Origin: an uncultured Collinsella sp.
Lineage (GTDB): Bacteria > Actinomycetota > Coriobacteriia > Coriobacteriales > Coriobacteriaceae
NCBI GenBank assembly: GCA_902470765.1
Contig: CABRHW010000006.1
Coordinates: 1 to 64,000, forward strand
Reading direction: 5' to 3'
Length of the DNA: 64,000 bases
Under the pieces are notes generated by a model that had not been told where the DNA came from, did not search any database, and saw nothing but the letters and a program-made list of their open reading frames with translations. Of this stretch, positions 17,025 to 26,800 are shown in pieces; position 1 is the stretch's first letter; every line of letters begins with the position of its first letter. A program made the translations under genes and the position numbers.

Positions 17025-18053
17025 GTGTCCAAGATGGATTCTACGCTCTCCTATATTACTGACCAGTTGAAGGCGCTTACCTCGATTGCTTCACCTACGG
17101 GCTATACCCGTGCGGCTACTGACTATCTAATGGAAACGTTGCGCGATATGGGCTTTGGCCCCGAGCGCTCCAATAAGGGCAACGTGTTGGTTGAGCTTGG
17201 TGGCGAGGGTGAGCCGCTCGTACTGGCGAGCCATGTCGATACCCTGGGCGCCATGGTACGCTCCATTAAGGACAATGGCCGCCTGCGTCCCGCGACGCTT
17301 GGTGGGCACCAGTGGTCCACGGCCGATGGCGAGAACTGCACCGTCTACACGCGTGACGGCAATGTCTACACGGGCGTGGTCCTCAATACCGAGCCTTCGG
17401 CGCATGTGGCCGATGAGCCGGTCAAGACCATCGAAAAGAACATGGAAATCCTGCTCGACGAGAACGTTGACAGCAAGGACGATGTGCTCGAGCTGGGTAT
17501 TCAGACCGGCGACATCATCGCTATGGACCCGCGCACCACGGTGACGGAGAGCGGCTACATCAAGAGCCGCTTCCTTGACGACAAGCTGTCCGCGTCGATT
17601 CTGCTGGGTTTGGCCCGCGCCGTTGCTGGCGGCGAGGTGACGCTTTCGCGCAAGGTATCGCTGCTCTTTACGGTGTACGAGGAGGTCGGCCACGGCGGTG
17701 CCTTTGTGCCGGACGACACGCGCGAGATGATCAGCGTGGACATGGGCTGCGTGGGCGACGACCTGGGTTGCACCGAGCGCATGGTTTCGATTTGCGCCAA
17801 GGATTCGGGCGGTCCGTACAACTACGACCTGGTGACCACGCTGTCCAACATCGCGCGCGAGCTGGAGCTCGATTACGCCATCGACGTGTACCCGCATTAC
17901 GGTTCCGACGTCGAGGCCACGCTTTCGGCCGGCTATGACATTCGCCATGGCCTGATCGGCCCAGGCGTGTATGCGAGCCACAACTACGAGCGCAGCCACA
18001 TCGACGGTGTGCGCAACACCTACGAGCTCGTTCGCGCCTACGTCCAGCGCTAG
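17025..18053 (+). CDS. M42 family metallopeptidase (glutamyl aminopeptidase-like)
   Basis: A 342-residue cytoplasmic aminopeptidase with two metal ions. M42 motifs in order: LASHVDTLGAMV (first metal His and Asp), SRFLDDKLSASIL (bridging Asp), VYEEVGHGGA (catalytic Glu and metal Glu), ISVDMGCVG (metal Asp) and ASHNYERSHID (metal His). It trims peptides for amino acid use; it could also act on other small amide substrates. Start choice: GTG 17025 has AAAGGG 8 bases upstream, while ATG 17034 is 17 bases away. The frame is open back to 16968. It is a single-gene unit with its own terminator. Confidence 0.85.
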   Translation: MSKMDSTLSYITDQLKALTSIASPTGYTRAATDYLMETLRDMGFGPERSNKGNVLVELGGEGEPLVLASHVDTLGAMVRSIKDNGRLRPATLGGHQWSTADGENCTVYTRDGNVYTGVVLNTEPSAHVADEPVKTIEKNMEILLDENVDSKDDVLELGIQTGDIIAMDPRTTVTESGYIKSRFLDDKLSASILLGLARAVAGGEVTLSRKVSLLFTVYEEVGHGGAFVPDDTREMISVDMGCVGDDLGCTERMVSICAKDSGGPYNYDLVTTLSNIARELELDYAIDVYPHYGSDVEATLSAGYDIRHGLIGPGVYASHNYERSHIDGVRNTYELVRAYVQR

Positions 18054-18086
18054 GGAAGTAGTTTGCGACTCGGCTGACCAATCGCT

Positions 18087-18113
18087 AAGGCCCGATTTCT
18101 CGGGCCTTTTTTC
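18087..18113 (+). terminator. Rho-independent terminator
   Basis: Stem AAGGCCCGA (18087-18095) with TCGGGCCTT (18100-18108), TTTC loop, then a run of T. Confidence 0.9.
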
Positions 18114-18191
18114 GCCTTAGGTCGTTTAGTATTATGATGTATGTAATATGTTAACTAAACGCGTAAATTACTTAACGAGGTGATGCGGCAT

Positions 18192-19565
18192 ATGAATACA
18201 TCTGAGTACTTATCTATGGGTGATGCCGCCCGCCTGTTGGGCGTTACGAAAGCCCGCATATCGCAACTTGCCGCATCGGGAACGCTCGCGTGCGATATTG
18301 TGGGCGGACGGAAGATGGTTGAGTATGATTCTGCGCTCGCTTATCAAAAGGTCCGCAAACGTGGACGCCGTCCTGCGGCCGATGTGGGGCGCAAGTTTAC
18401 GCTGATGTCGGCCGACCATGAGGTCGCGCATGTCTCATTTGATCCGACACGTGAGTTTCCCTTCGAAATCGCCGAGGTGCTCGATGCGCAGAGGATGCCG
18501 TTTGGCACGTGCTCGAGTTCTTCTCCTACGGTGAATAAACGGGAGCTCAACGTGTGGTGGAGCCATCGGTCGGTGCCTGACGTCCGCCCCGGACTCGTCT
18601 CGCGCTATCGTGAACTGGGAATTGCCAGTGGCATTGAGGTGCCGGTTCAGTGCCTGGGCCTATCGCTTTCGGATTGCTATTGGCTGCGGCCGGCCGATTG
18701 CGCCGAACTCAAATGGCAAAACATCAATTACTTTGAGAACGAATTTGAGCGATCGGCGCCCGAGGAGCGTTCGGGTTGGCTGGAGGGCATCGGTCTTAAA
18801 AATCCTGATAACACGTCCGAGGGCGAGCTCCCTAAATCGTGGATGATTCGCAACGGTGTTCGCGTTCTGGTCAAGGGATGCGGCATGGACGACCAACGAC
18901 CCTTTAACGAGGCGGTTGCAACGGCTCTGCATCGTCGCTTGCTGTCGGAGGGCGAGTTTGTTCCTTATACGGTTGAGCGGATGTTCGATGGCCCTGCGTG
19001 CCTGTGCGAGGATTTTCTTGACGGCCGCGAGGAATACGTTCCGGCTGTTTACGTTAAGGGCGCACTTGGTGGCCAGCGGGGAAACTCGACATACGATCGA
19101 TACTGTCGCTGCCTTGGCAAGCATGGTGCCGATGAGGCCGCTGTGAGAAAATCTATGTCGCAGATGATTGTCTGCGATGCCCTTTTGGCCAACAGCGACC
19201 GCCATTGGCGAAACTTCGGCATCATCCGCAATGTCGACACCCTGGAGATAAAACCTGCTCCGCTGTTCGATAGCGGCAACTGCCTGTGGTACAACGTACC
19301 AACTGCCGTGCTCGCAGCTGGGGAGTTTGGGTTTTCCGCTAAGCCGTTTGGGCCCGACCCTTCCGTCCAGCTGGCGCTTGCGGATTTGCTCGATTGGTTC
19401 GATTCATCGCGGCTCAACGGATTTGTTGATGAGGCGATCGAGATTCTTTCGCAGAGCAAATGGGCCACGGCGGAGGGTCGACTCGAGGCCATCCGCCGCG
19501 GCCTCGAGCGTCGCGTAATCGAGGTTGGTGCCGCTGTTGAGGTACTTCGACACGTGCAGCGATAA
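18192..19565 (+). CDS. HTH-domain protein fused to a HipA-like kinase domain
   Basis: A 457-residue protein. Residues about 8-50 form an excisionase/MerR-like helix-turn-helix (MGDAARLLGVTKARISQLAA). The C-terminal half resembles HipA/CtkA-type protein kinases. RVLVKGCG may hold the ATP lysine, NEAVATAL a conserved Glu, ANSDRHWRNFGII (about residue 333) is the HipA catalytic loop, and APLFDSGNCLW (about 357) is the metal-binding Asp motif. The middle (about 60-190) is not recognised. No HipB-like partner is encoded nearby; the built-in HTH could replace it. ATG 18192 is chosen because GAGGTG lies 10 bases upstream; ATG 18183 is too close. It could be a toxin-like stress kinase; this is inference. 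Confidence 0.65.
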   Translation: MNTSEYLSMGDAARLLGVTKARISQLAASGTLACDIVGGRKMVEYDSALAYQKVRKRGRRPAADVGRKFTLMSADHEVAHVSFDPTREFPFEIAEVLDAQRMPFGTCSSSSPTVNKRELNVWWSHRSVPDVRPGLVSRYRELGIASGIEVPVQCLGLSLSDCYWLRPADCAELKWQNINYFENEFERSAPEERSGWLEGIGLKNPDNTSEGELPKSWMIRNGVRVLVKGCGMDDQRPFNEAVATALHRRLLSEGEFVPYTVERMFDGPACLCEDFLDGREEYVPAVYVKGALGGQRGNSTYDRYCRCLGKHGADEAAVRKSMSQMIVCDALLANSDRHWRNFGIIRNVDTLEIKPAPLFDSGNCLWYNVPTAVLAAGEFGFSAKPFGPDPSVQLALADLLDWFDSSRLNGFVDEAIEILSQSKWATAEGRLEAIRRGLERRVIEVGAAVEVLRHVQR

Positions 19566-19573
19566 ACCCGCGG

Positions 19574-20674
19574 CTACTTAAGTGCGCCGGTCACGGTGCC
19601 GCCGCCCAGGACGATGTCGCCGCGGTATATAACGACAGCCTGGCCGGGGGCGATGGCGCGCTGCGGCTCGTCAAAGGTCAGCAACATTTGCCCGTCTTCG
19701 CCGCGCGTAAGGATCGCTGCCTGGTCTTTCTGTCGGTAGCGGTACTTGGCGCCCACGCGGATGCCGCAGGCATCCAGCTCGGCTTCCATGTGGTCGGCAG
19801 GGGCGCTCCAAATCCAGTCGTTGGCCGTGAGCGCCGTGGCCGTCAGGTCCTCGGCCTCGCCCAGATGCACGGTGTTGTTAGCGGCGTCGACGCCCGTCAC
19901 ATACACAGGATGCGCCATCGCGACGCCCAGGCCTTTGCGCTGGCCGATGGTGTAGCGCAGCGCGCCGTTGTGGCGCCCGACCACGCTGCCGTCGCGCCAC
20001 ACAATGTCGCCCGGTGCAGCGGGATGTCCGCAGCGGCGCTCGATATAGCCCGCGTAGTTACCGTCTGGAATAAAGCAGATATCCTCGCTTTCGGCCTTCT
20101 GGGCGTTGATGAAGCCCTGCTCGGCGGCAATCCGGCGCACGTCGCGCTCCTTGTCCAGACCCGCCAGCGGAAAAATCGTGCGCGCCAGACGCTCCTGCGT
20201 AAGCGAATACAAAAAGTAACTCTGGTCCTTTTTGGGGTCCTCGCCGCGATGCAGCTGCCAGGTGCCGTCTGCCGCCTGGCTTGTTTTGGCGTAATGGCCC
20301 GTGGCGATGTAGTCGCAGCCCATGTCCAGCGCTGCATCGAGCAGCGCGCCAAACTTAATGTGGCGGTTGCAGATAATGCACGGATTGGGCGTCAGCCCCT
20401 CCTGGTAGGCGTTCATAAAACGCTCGACAACGTTGCGGTCGAAGGTTTGCTGCAAGTCGAGCACGTGATGGGGTATCCCCAGGCGCTCGGCGACGGCCTT
20501 TGCATCGGCGATGTCGTGGTCGACCTTACTCATGCCCGTGGCGGGATCGGGCGCGGGGCAGGTGAGGCGCATGGTGGCACCGACACATTCGTAACCCTGA
20601 CTTTTGAGCAGATACGCGGTCACGCTGGAATCGACGCCGCCGCTCATGGCGACGAGCACGCGCTTGTTGTGCAT
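19574..20674 (-). CDS. mnmA: tRNA-specific 2-thiouridylase MnmA
   Basis: A 366-residue enzyme that adds sulfur at C2 of wobble uridine-34 in tRNA for Lys, Glu and Gln. The N-terminal PP-loop is AMSGGVDSSVTAYLL. The catalytic cysteines are in NPCIICNRHIKFG and SEDICFIPDG. FLYSLTQERLARTIFPLAG and RYTIGQRKGLGVA are standard MnmA stretches, and a C-terminal beta-barrel follows. GGAG lies before ATG 20674. The sulfur carrier desulfurase is not adjacent, but cysK is the next gene upstream on the same strand. It converges on the HipA-like gene with 8 bases between stops and no visible terminator. Confidence 0.95.
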   Translation of the reverse strand: MHNKRVLVAMSGGVDSSVTAYLLKSQGYECVGATMRLTCPAPDPATGMSKVDHDIADAKAVAERLGIPHHVLDLQQTFDRNVVERFMNAYQEGLTPNPCIICNRHIKFGALLDAALDMGCDYIATGHYAKTSQAADGTWQLHRGEDPKKDQSYFLYSLTQERLARTIFPLAGLDKERDVRRIAAEQGFINAQKAESEDICFIPDGNYAGYIERRCGHPAAPGDIVWRDGSVVGRHNGALRYTIGQRKGLGVAMAHPVYVTGVDAANNTVHLGEAEDLTATALTANDWIWSAPADHMEAELDACGIRVGAKYRYRQKDQAAILTRGEDGQMLLTFDEPQRAIAPGQAVVIYRGDIVLGGGTVTGALK

Positions 20675-20703
20675 GAGGAGGTTCTCCTTGGTGGCATGTG
20701 GCC

Positions 20704-20742
20704 AAAAAAGAAAAGCGGCGCGGGAGGCTGGTTCCGCGCCGC
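20704..20742 (-). terminator. Terminator between cysK and mnmA
   Basis: On the minus strand GCGGCGCGG (20742-20734) pairs with CCGCGCCGC (20723-20715), followed by TTTTCTTTTTT. It ends only 30 bases before the mnmA start. It probably ends the cysK transcript but could also attenuate mnmA. Confidence 0.75.
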
Positions 20743-20855
20743 AGACATTGTAGCAAGTTCGGACGTCTCGTGGGGCATCCTGTTGGGATGAGCTCAGGCT
20801 GCCAGAAGAGAGGGGAGACCGGCGTGCCTTGGACTCGTTCTAAGAACGAGAAGCT

Positions 20856-21794
<939 letters not shown>

Positions 21795-21866
21795 GGTGAA
21801 CCTCCAAAGTGTTCAAATGACTGGATACCGTGTGGTTTTACGGTGTGTGTGGCAACGAAACCCACA

Positions 21867-21899
21867 AACCTTATAGGTTGTTCGTTTTGCTGTTGGCAA
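21867..21899 (-). promoter_or_regulatory. cysK promoter with overlapping inverted repeat
   Basis: On the minus strand TTGCCA (21899-21894) and TATAAG (21875-21870) are spaced by 18 bases, each matching five of six consensus bases. AACCT-TAT-AGGTT (21867-21879) is a perfect inverted repeat covering the -10 box and could be the operator for the divergent Rrf2 regulator. Confidence 0.55.
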
Positions 21900-21983
21900 G
21901 CATAGTAGACAGTAAAGCCTAGTAACGCAATAGGAAATAGAAGATTATTACGAGTCGATTAACCATCTTGACGGGAATAGGTA

Positions 21984-22011
21984 TTTTCAAAACCAATTTT
22001 TCGGCTAGAAT
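21984..22011 (+). promoter_or_regulatory. Candidate promoter of the Rrf2 gene
   Basis: TTTTCA (21984-21989) and TAGAAT (22006-22011) are spaced by 16 bases, 37 bases before the start codon. The -35 match is weak. Confidence 0.4.
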
Positions 22012-22047
22012 TTCTACGAATTAAAAGACCGAAAGGCAGCTATATAT

Positions 22048-22476
22048 ATGTTGGTTTCCACAAAGGGCAGATATGCCCTGCGCGTTATGGTCGACCTGGC
22101 CGAGCACCAGGCGGCCGGTCGCATCCCGCTCAAAGAGATCGCGGCGCGCCAGGGGATTTCGGAGAAGTACCTCGAGAATATTCTGGCGACGCTCGTGCGC
22201 GCCAATATGCTCTCGGGCATGCGCGGCAAGGGCGGCGGCTACGTGCTTACGCGCCCGCCCGAGCAGTACACAGTGGGCGAGATCTTGCGCCTGACCGAGG
22301 GCAGCCTGGCGCCGGTCGCCTGCCTGGATGGCGACTGCAAGGGTTGCTCGCGATCTGATGAGTGCCCCACGCTCGACGTGTGGAAGAACCTTGACAAGCT
22401 CATCAACGACTACCTCGACGGTGTGACGCTCGATCAACTTGTCGCTCCCAATGAAGGCTACGATTACGTCATCTAG
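22048..22476 (+). CDS. Rrf2 family transcriptional regulator
   Basis: A 142-residue dimeric DNA-binding protein. The winged helix-turn-helix (residues 1-65) starts with the family signature MLVSTKGRYALRVMVDLA and includes ISEKYLENILATLVRA and GKGGGYVL. Four cysteines (92, 97, 100, 106) in the loop after PVA could hold an Fe-S cluster as in IscR/NsrR, though the spacing is not exactly that of IscR. Its position opposite cysK suggests a CymR- or IscR-like role in cysteine or Fe-S supply. AAAGG lies 12 bases before the ATG. It is followed by a bidirectional terminator. Confidence 0.85.
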   Translation: MLVSTKGRYALRVMVDLAEHQAAGRIPLKEIAARQGISEKYLENILATLVRANMLSGMRGKGGGYVLTRPPEQYTVGEILRLTEGSLAPVACLDGDCKGCSRSDECPTLDVWKNLDKLINDYLDGVTLDQLVAPNEGYDYVI

Positions 22477-22545
22477 CCCACACCTGCCATGTGGGGACAG
22501 GGTGGAAATGGCAGATTCTCTCGCCCTTTGAGACTTGGCAAATAA

Positions 22546-22578
22546 GAAGGCCGCCCATTTTTGTGATGGGCGGCCTTC
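22546..22578. terminator. Bidirectional terminator
   Basis: Perfect 13-bp stem GAAGGCCGCCCAT (22546-22558) with ATGGGCGGCCTTC (22566-22578), followed by CGTTTTG on the plus strand and TTATTT on the minus strand. It separates the converging Rrf2 and holin-like genes. Confidence 0.8.
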
Positions 22579-22618
22579 GTTTTGGGCTGTTGAGACGGGC
22601 GCGGCCGGAATGGCCGTT

Positions 22619-22984
22619 TTAGCCCTCGGCGATGCTGTCGAGGATGCTGCGCATGATGGACACCAGGATGCTGCCCATAAAGGCCGATCCAAAGCTGGCG
22701 ATGGAGATACCCGCGCCCAGCAGATTGACCGACAGATAGCTGGCCAGCTCGAGCATAAAGCTGTTGACTACGAGCTGAAAAATACCCAGCGTAATGATCG
22801 TGAGCGGCAGCGAGATAACCGTCAGAAACGGCTTGACGAGCGAATCGACGATGTTCAGGAACAGTCCCACGAAGGCGAAACAGACCCAGGCCTCGGCAAA
22901 ACCGAAGGGCTGGATGCCGGGGACGAGGAACGTGGCAATCGCGATGGCGATCGAGGTAAAGAGCCAGTTAAGCATAAAGCGCAT
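22619..22984 (-). CDS. Phage holin family 4 / YvlD-like small membrane protein
   Basis: A 121-residue protein with four predicted membrane segments. It begins MRFMLNWLFTSIAIAIATFL and contains GLFLNIVDSLVKPFLTVISL and PLTIITLGIFQLVVNSFML, the hallmark PxLxxLTLPLTIxTLGxFxLxxN pattern of this family. The family name comes from phage holins, but bacterial members like YvlD are chromosomal envelope proteins of unknown role. No phage genes are nearby. AAAGGA precedes the start. Confidence 0.8.
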   Translation of the reverse strand: MRFMLNWLFTSIAIAIATFLVPGIQPFGFAEAWVCFAFVGLFLNIVDSLVKPFLTVISLPLTIITLGIFQLVVNSFMLELASYLSVNLLGAGISIASFGSAFMGSILVSIMRSILDSIAEG

Positions 22985-23308
22985 GGTGTGAATCCTTTCT
23001 TGCGCAGGGTGCGTCGGTGTCGCGTGAAGCGGTTTGCTGCGGCAGCTTGGACGGCCGCTCGGGTGTGCCGCCTTGTTCGGCCGCCCATTGTCTCAGATAT
23101 TCGTGGAGCTTACGTGCGCATTCGGTTTCAAAACGGCGTTCGTCCTGAAAAACGCGCCGCTGGCAGAGAGTCTTGTCGCTTTAGTTTGGTGGTGTGCTAC
23201 ACTGCTACGGGCAAAAGCCACAGGCGTTGCCCTATTGCATAGAACGGGCGAACGATGCCCGATGTCAGTATCAACTTCGATGCCTTATGGCGGGTTTGGC
23301 GGTGATCG
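22985..23308. other. 324-base intergenic region between divergent genes
   Basis: It holds the upstream regions of the holin-like gene (minus) and the YerC-like gene (plus). An extended -10 candidate TGCTACACT is at 23195-23203, about 105 bases before the YerC-like start. No tRNA, riboswitch or convincing small gene was seen. Confidence 0.4.
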
Positions 23309-23608
23309 ATGAATATCGAGAACATGTTTGACAAGCCTGATGTCAAGCAGCTGGTCCACGCATTTAGTCTTTTGGATGACGAGAAGGATATCCAGGCGTT
23401 TTTGACCGATATCTGCACGCCGCGCGAGATCTGCGATCTTTCGCAACGTCTGCAGGTTGCGCGTTATCTGGATGAGGGCGAGCCTTATGTTGAGGTTCAG
23501 GCCCGCACCGGCGCTTCGTCCACTACGGTGAGCCGCGTTTCAAAGGCACTCAACGGCGAGTACGGTGGCTATCGCAAGATCCTCATCAAGCTGGAGGATG
23601 GCGAGTAG
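23309..23608 (+). CDS. YerC/YecD family TrpR-related protein
   Basis: A 99-residue DNA-binding protein. The TrpR-like helix-turn-helix lies in REICDLSQRLQVARYLDEG and PYVEVQARTGASSTTVSRVS, followed by KALNGEYGGY, the typical YerC/YecD end. Family members are found in Firmicutes and Actinobacteria with no fixed target known; it is not the tryptophan repressor itself. It is a single gene with a terminator 26 bases downstream. The preceding GGCGGTGAT may act as a weak ribosome binding site. Confidence 0.85.
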   Translation: MNIENMFDKPDVKQLVHAFSLLDDEKDIQAFLTDICTPREICDLSQRLQVARYLDEGEPYVEVQARTGASSTTVSRVSKALNGEYGGYRKILIKLEDGE

Positions 23609-23634
23609 GCCAGCGGTAAAAACGAATTGCGCAG

Positions 23635-23660
23635 AACCGTCCCTTCGGGGGCGGTTTTTT
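23635..23660 (+). terminator. Rho-independent terminator
   Basis: Stem AACCGTCCC (23635-23643) with GGGGCGGTT (23648-23656) around TTCG, then TTTTTT. Confidence 0.85.
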
Positions 23661-23672
23661 GATCCTTTGGGT

Positions 23673-23745
23673 ACGGAGGAAAACGGATCACTGGGTTAGA
23701 CTGACCTCTTCGGTGATCCATTTTCCTCCGTCTCCAAGGGGTCAA
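23673..23745. repeat. Inverted repeat with TTTTCCTCCG element
   Basis: ACGGAGGAAAACGGATCAC (23673-23691) and GTGATCCATTTTCCTCCGT (23713-23731) are inverted copies with one mismatch and a 21-base loop. The right arm continues into CTCCAAGGGGTCA, shared with the element at 44934-44959. This is the only copy with both arms. Confidence 0.6.
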
Positions 23746-23828
23746 ATCTGTTGGCGTGGGGCAAATCTGTCCGCGCGGGCGGGTAGGATGGAAACATTGA
23801 ATATTGCGAACGGTTTGAGTGGAGGACC

Positions 23829-26800
23829 ATGCCTGTTCGAATCTATACCACCAACGCCGGCGCGGATTTGAGCGATGCCGAGGCGGCGCTGCTTGCCGAC
23901 CTTATTGCCCGCCACGGGCGTGCCGTGCTGCTGGCGCCAACGTTTGCCGAGCTCGACCTGTGCCGTCATGATGCGGCGGAAGCCGGCGTTTCGCTGGGTA
24001 TTGACTACAAGACGCCTACATCGTGGCTTCGCTTGCTTTGGGAGCTTTTGGGCGACGGGCGCGGTTTCGTCGACAACCTGCAGCGCCAGATGCTGTTTTC
24101 GGACATGGTAGCGCGCCTCGACGACGCCGACCTGCAGCCGCTTTCGCGCAGCCATGGCACGGTGCGTATGCTCGCGCGTATGGCTCGCGATGTGCTGCCG
24201 GGTGTGGCAGGGACAGGCACCGAGCGTTGCTGCGACAACGTTTGCAAGCCCAAGCCCAAAAGCGACGCCGAGGCTCGCGTGTTTGAACTTTTGTGCGCCT
24301 ATGCGCGCGGTTTGGACCGTCGAGATATGGTCGAGCCCTGCGAGGCGGCTGACATTATGGCCGGCGCTTTGGCCGACAACCTGCCGGGGTGCGCCCGCGC
24401 CGTTTGCGTGCGCGGCGTCACGTCATTTACGTATAGCCTGCTCGGGCTGCTGTCTGCCGTGGCGAACAATGGGGGAGAGGTCGTCGTGCTGCTTGCCCGC
24501 GAGCAGGCGGCGATGCGCGAGGAGCTTGCCGCGGCATTTGATGCCCGCGGCGTGCTGTTTGAGGCCGCGCCGCTGGGGGAGGGTGCCGCCGCGCCCCAGA
24601 CTGCCTCCAAGTCCGCTGCTCAGCCTGCCTTTATTGAGGTCGCCGGCCCCCATGCCCGTGCCCATGCTTATGCGGACGTCATCGATAAGTTGGTGAAAGC
24701 GCACAAGGAGTCCAAGGACGATAAAGCTGCTGCAACACCCGCCGACCCCGTACGCGTGCTCGTTGTTTCTGCCCGGGCACCCCAGCTGTTCGGCGAGCTT
24801 GCCGCTCGTTTGGCGGCGCGCCACGTTGCTGCCGAGACGGCCGAGTTCACGGCGTTTTCCCAATCCATTGCGGGCAGGCAGTTCACGGCGCTCGCCAACC
24901 TGATCGAGCGTATGAAGGCCGCCGACGAAGGGGCAGCTTCTAAGACTGAGTGGTGGCCCGCTCCGGAGCTTACCGACTGGATTTACAGCCCGCTTTCGGG
25001 TGCCGACGCCGCCAGCGCGCGCACGTTCGACAAGAATATGCGACTGTCGCGCAGCAAGACCACTGCGGGCGTCAAGAGCCTGCTGCAGAGCGTGCAGGGC
25101 CAGGTGAGGGGCGCGCGTAAAGCGGCGAGCGACGAGAACTGGTTTAAGAACGTGCCGTGCGTGATCTCGGACGTGTTCCAGGCGCTGTGGCGCGACAAAC
25201 CCGTGACGGCGCTCAAGGCCATGCTTGCCGTTGCCGAGGCACTGCCCGATCGCGCACTTGGCGGTCTCGACGGTCAGGCCCGTCGCCAGGCGGAGGTGGC
25301 CCTGCTGCGCCACGTCATCGACATCCTTATGAATGGCGCCCGTGCGCTCGACGTGTCGCAGGCCGCGACCGTGCCCGTGCTCGATGACATTCGAACCAAG
25401 GTGGACAAGCGTAGCGCCGCCTACGATTACGAGACCTACGAGGTTGACCGTGCGCCACGCGCCCAGGTTCGCTTTGCTTCGCTTGCCGATGCGGCGGCTC
25501 TGCGCCCCGGCAGCTACGATGCCGTGCTGTTTGCCGACGTCGACCTGGACAGTTATCCGCTCTCACATGAGGAGGGCCCGCTGGCAACGCTGACGGCAGA
25601 GTTAGATCGCAGCGGTGTGACGCTTGAGCCTGCCGCCTTGTTGCGCGTGCGCTTTGGCCGCGCGATGCAGGCCGCGCGCGGTCCGGTTGCGCTTGCCCGC
25701 GTGACGCACGATCGCCAGGCGCGCGAGTGCTACCCGGCTGCCGTGTGGACCGAGTTGCGGGCGCATGCCGAGGCCGCTAACGATGCTAAGGCCGCTGACG
25801 CCGACAAGGCCGCTGACGACGCTAAGGCCGTTGGCGCCGACAAGGCGAAGTGCGTGGGTGAGGGCGATATCGTAAGGGACTTCGATCCCGCGGCAGGCGA
25901 AGGTCTTAGGCGCGAGCGCGTGACCTGCGAAGCTCCTCAGCATCTGAGCGATGAAGCCATTCCGTACCTGGTTCTGCGTCGCCGCGATGGCGAGGGCGAG
26001 AACGCGCCGCTCGTGCCGCGTCTGACGTCCGCCTCGCAGATTGAGGCGTATTCGACGTGCCCGCTGTGCTGGTTCGTGTCATATCGCGTGAAGCCCCAGT
26101 CCATCGATGCGGGCTTTGGCAACATGGAGAAGGGCAACTTTGTCCACGACGTGCTGGAGCACCTGCATGCCCGCCTGCCCCAGGAGGGCATGGAGCGCGT
26201 GACGCCCGAGAATCTGCCGCGCGCTCAGGAGCTGCTCCGCGAGGTCTTTGACGAGACGTTGGCCGAGCACGCCGGCAAGCGCGGCACGGAGGGCCCGCTG
26301 GTGCCGCTCTCTGCGGTGGAGGAGCGCCAGGTGGCCGAGATCTTGCCGCAGCTGGAGGGCGTGCTTGCCTACGAGTCCGAGGCACTTGCCCCCTTTGCCC
26401 CGCGCTACCTGGAGTTTGCCTTCAACGAGCTCAAGGTCGAGTATGCCGGTTGGCCGCTTGGCGGGCGCATCGACCGCGTGGACGTGGACGCCGAGAATCG
26501 TGCCGTGGTGATCGACTACAAGCATCGCACGGGCGTTGAGGAGTTTAAACTCGCCGACCCCACGGTGCGCGACGAGGAGTCGGGCGCGGCGCCCATCGAC
26601 GATCCGCGCTGGTTGCCGCCCCATACCCAAACGCTTATCTACGCGCAGGCCATGCGCCGGGCGCTGGATTTGGACACCCGTGCGGCGCTCTATTTTTCGA
26701 CCAAGGGCGGCAAACCGGCGCTGCGAGGCGCCGCGAGCGCCGAGCTGCTCGAGGAGGAGCGCGGCGACGGCCGCATCCCGGGTCTTAAGAAGGGCTTTCC

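Noticed and set aside
22619..22984. Prophage remnant because of the holin-like protein
   Set aside because: No other phage genes are near, and this family is common on bacterial chromosomes.
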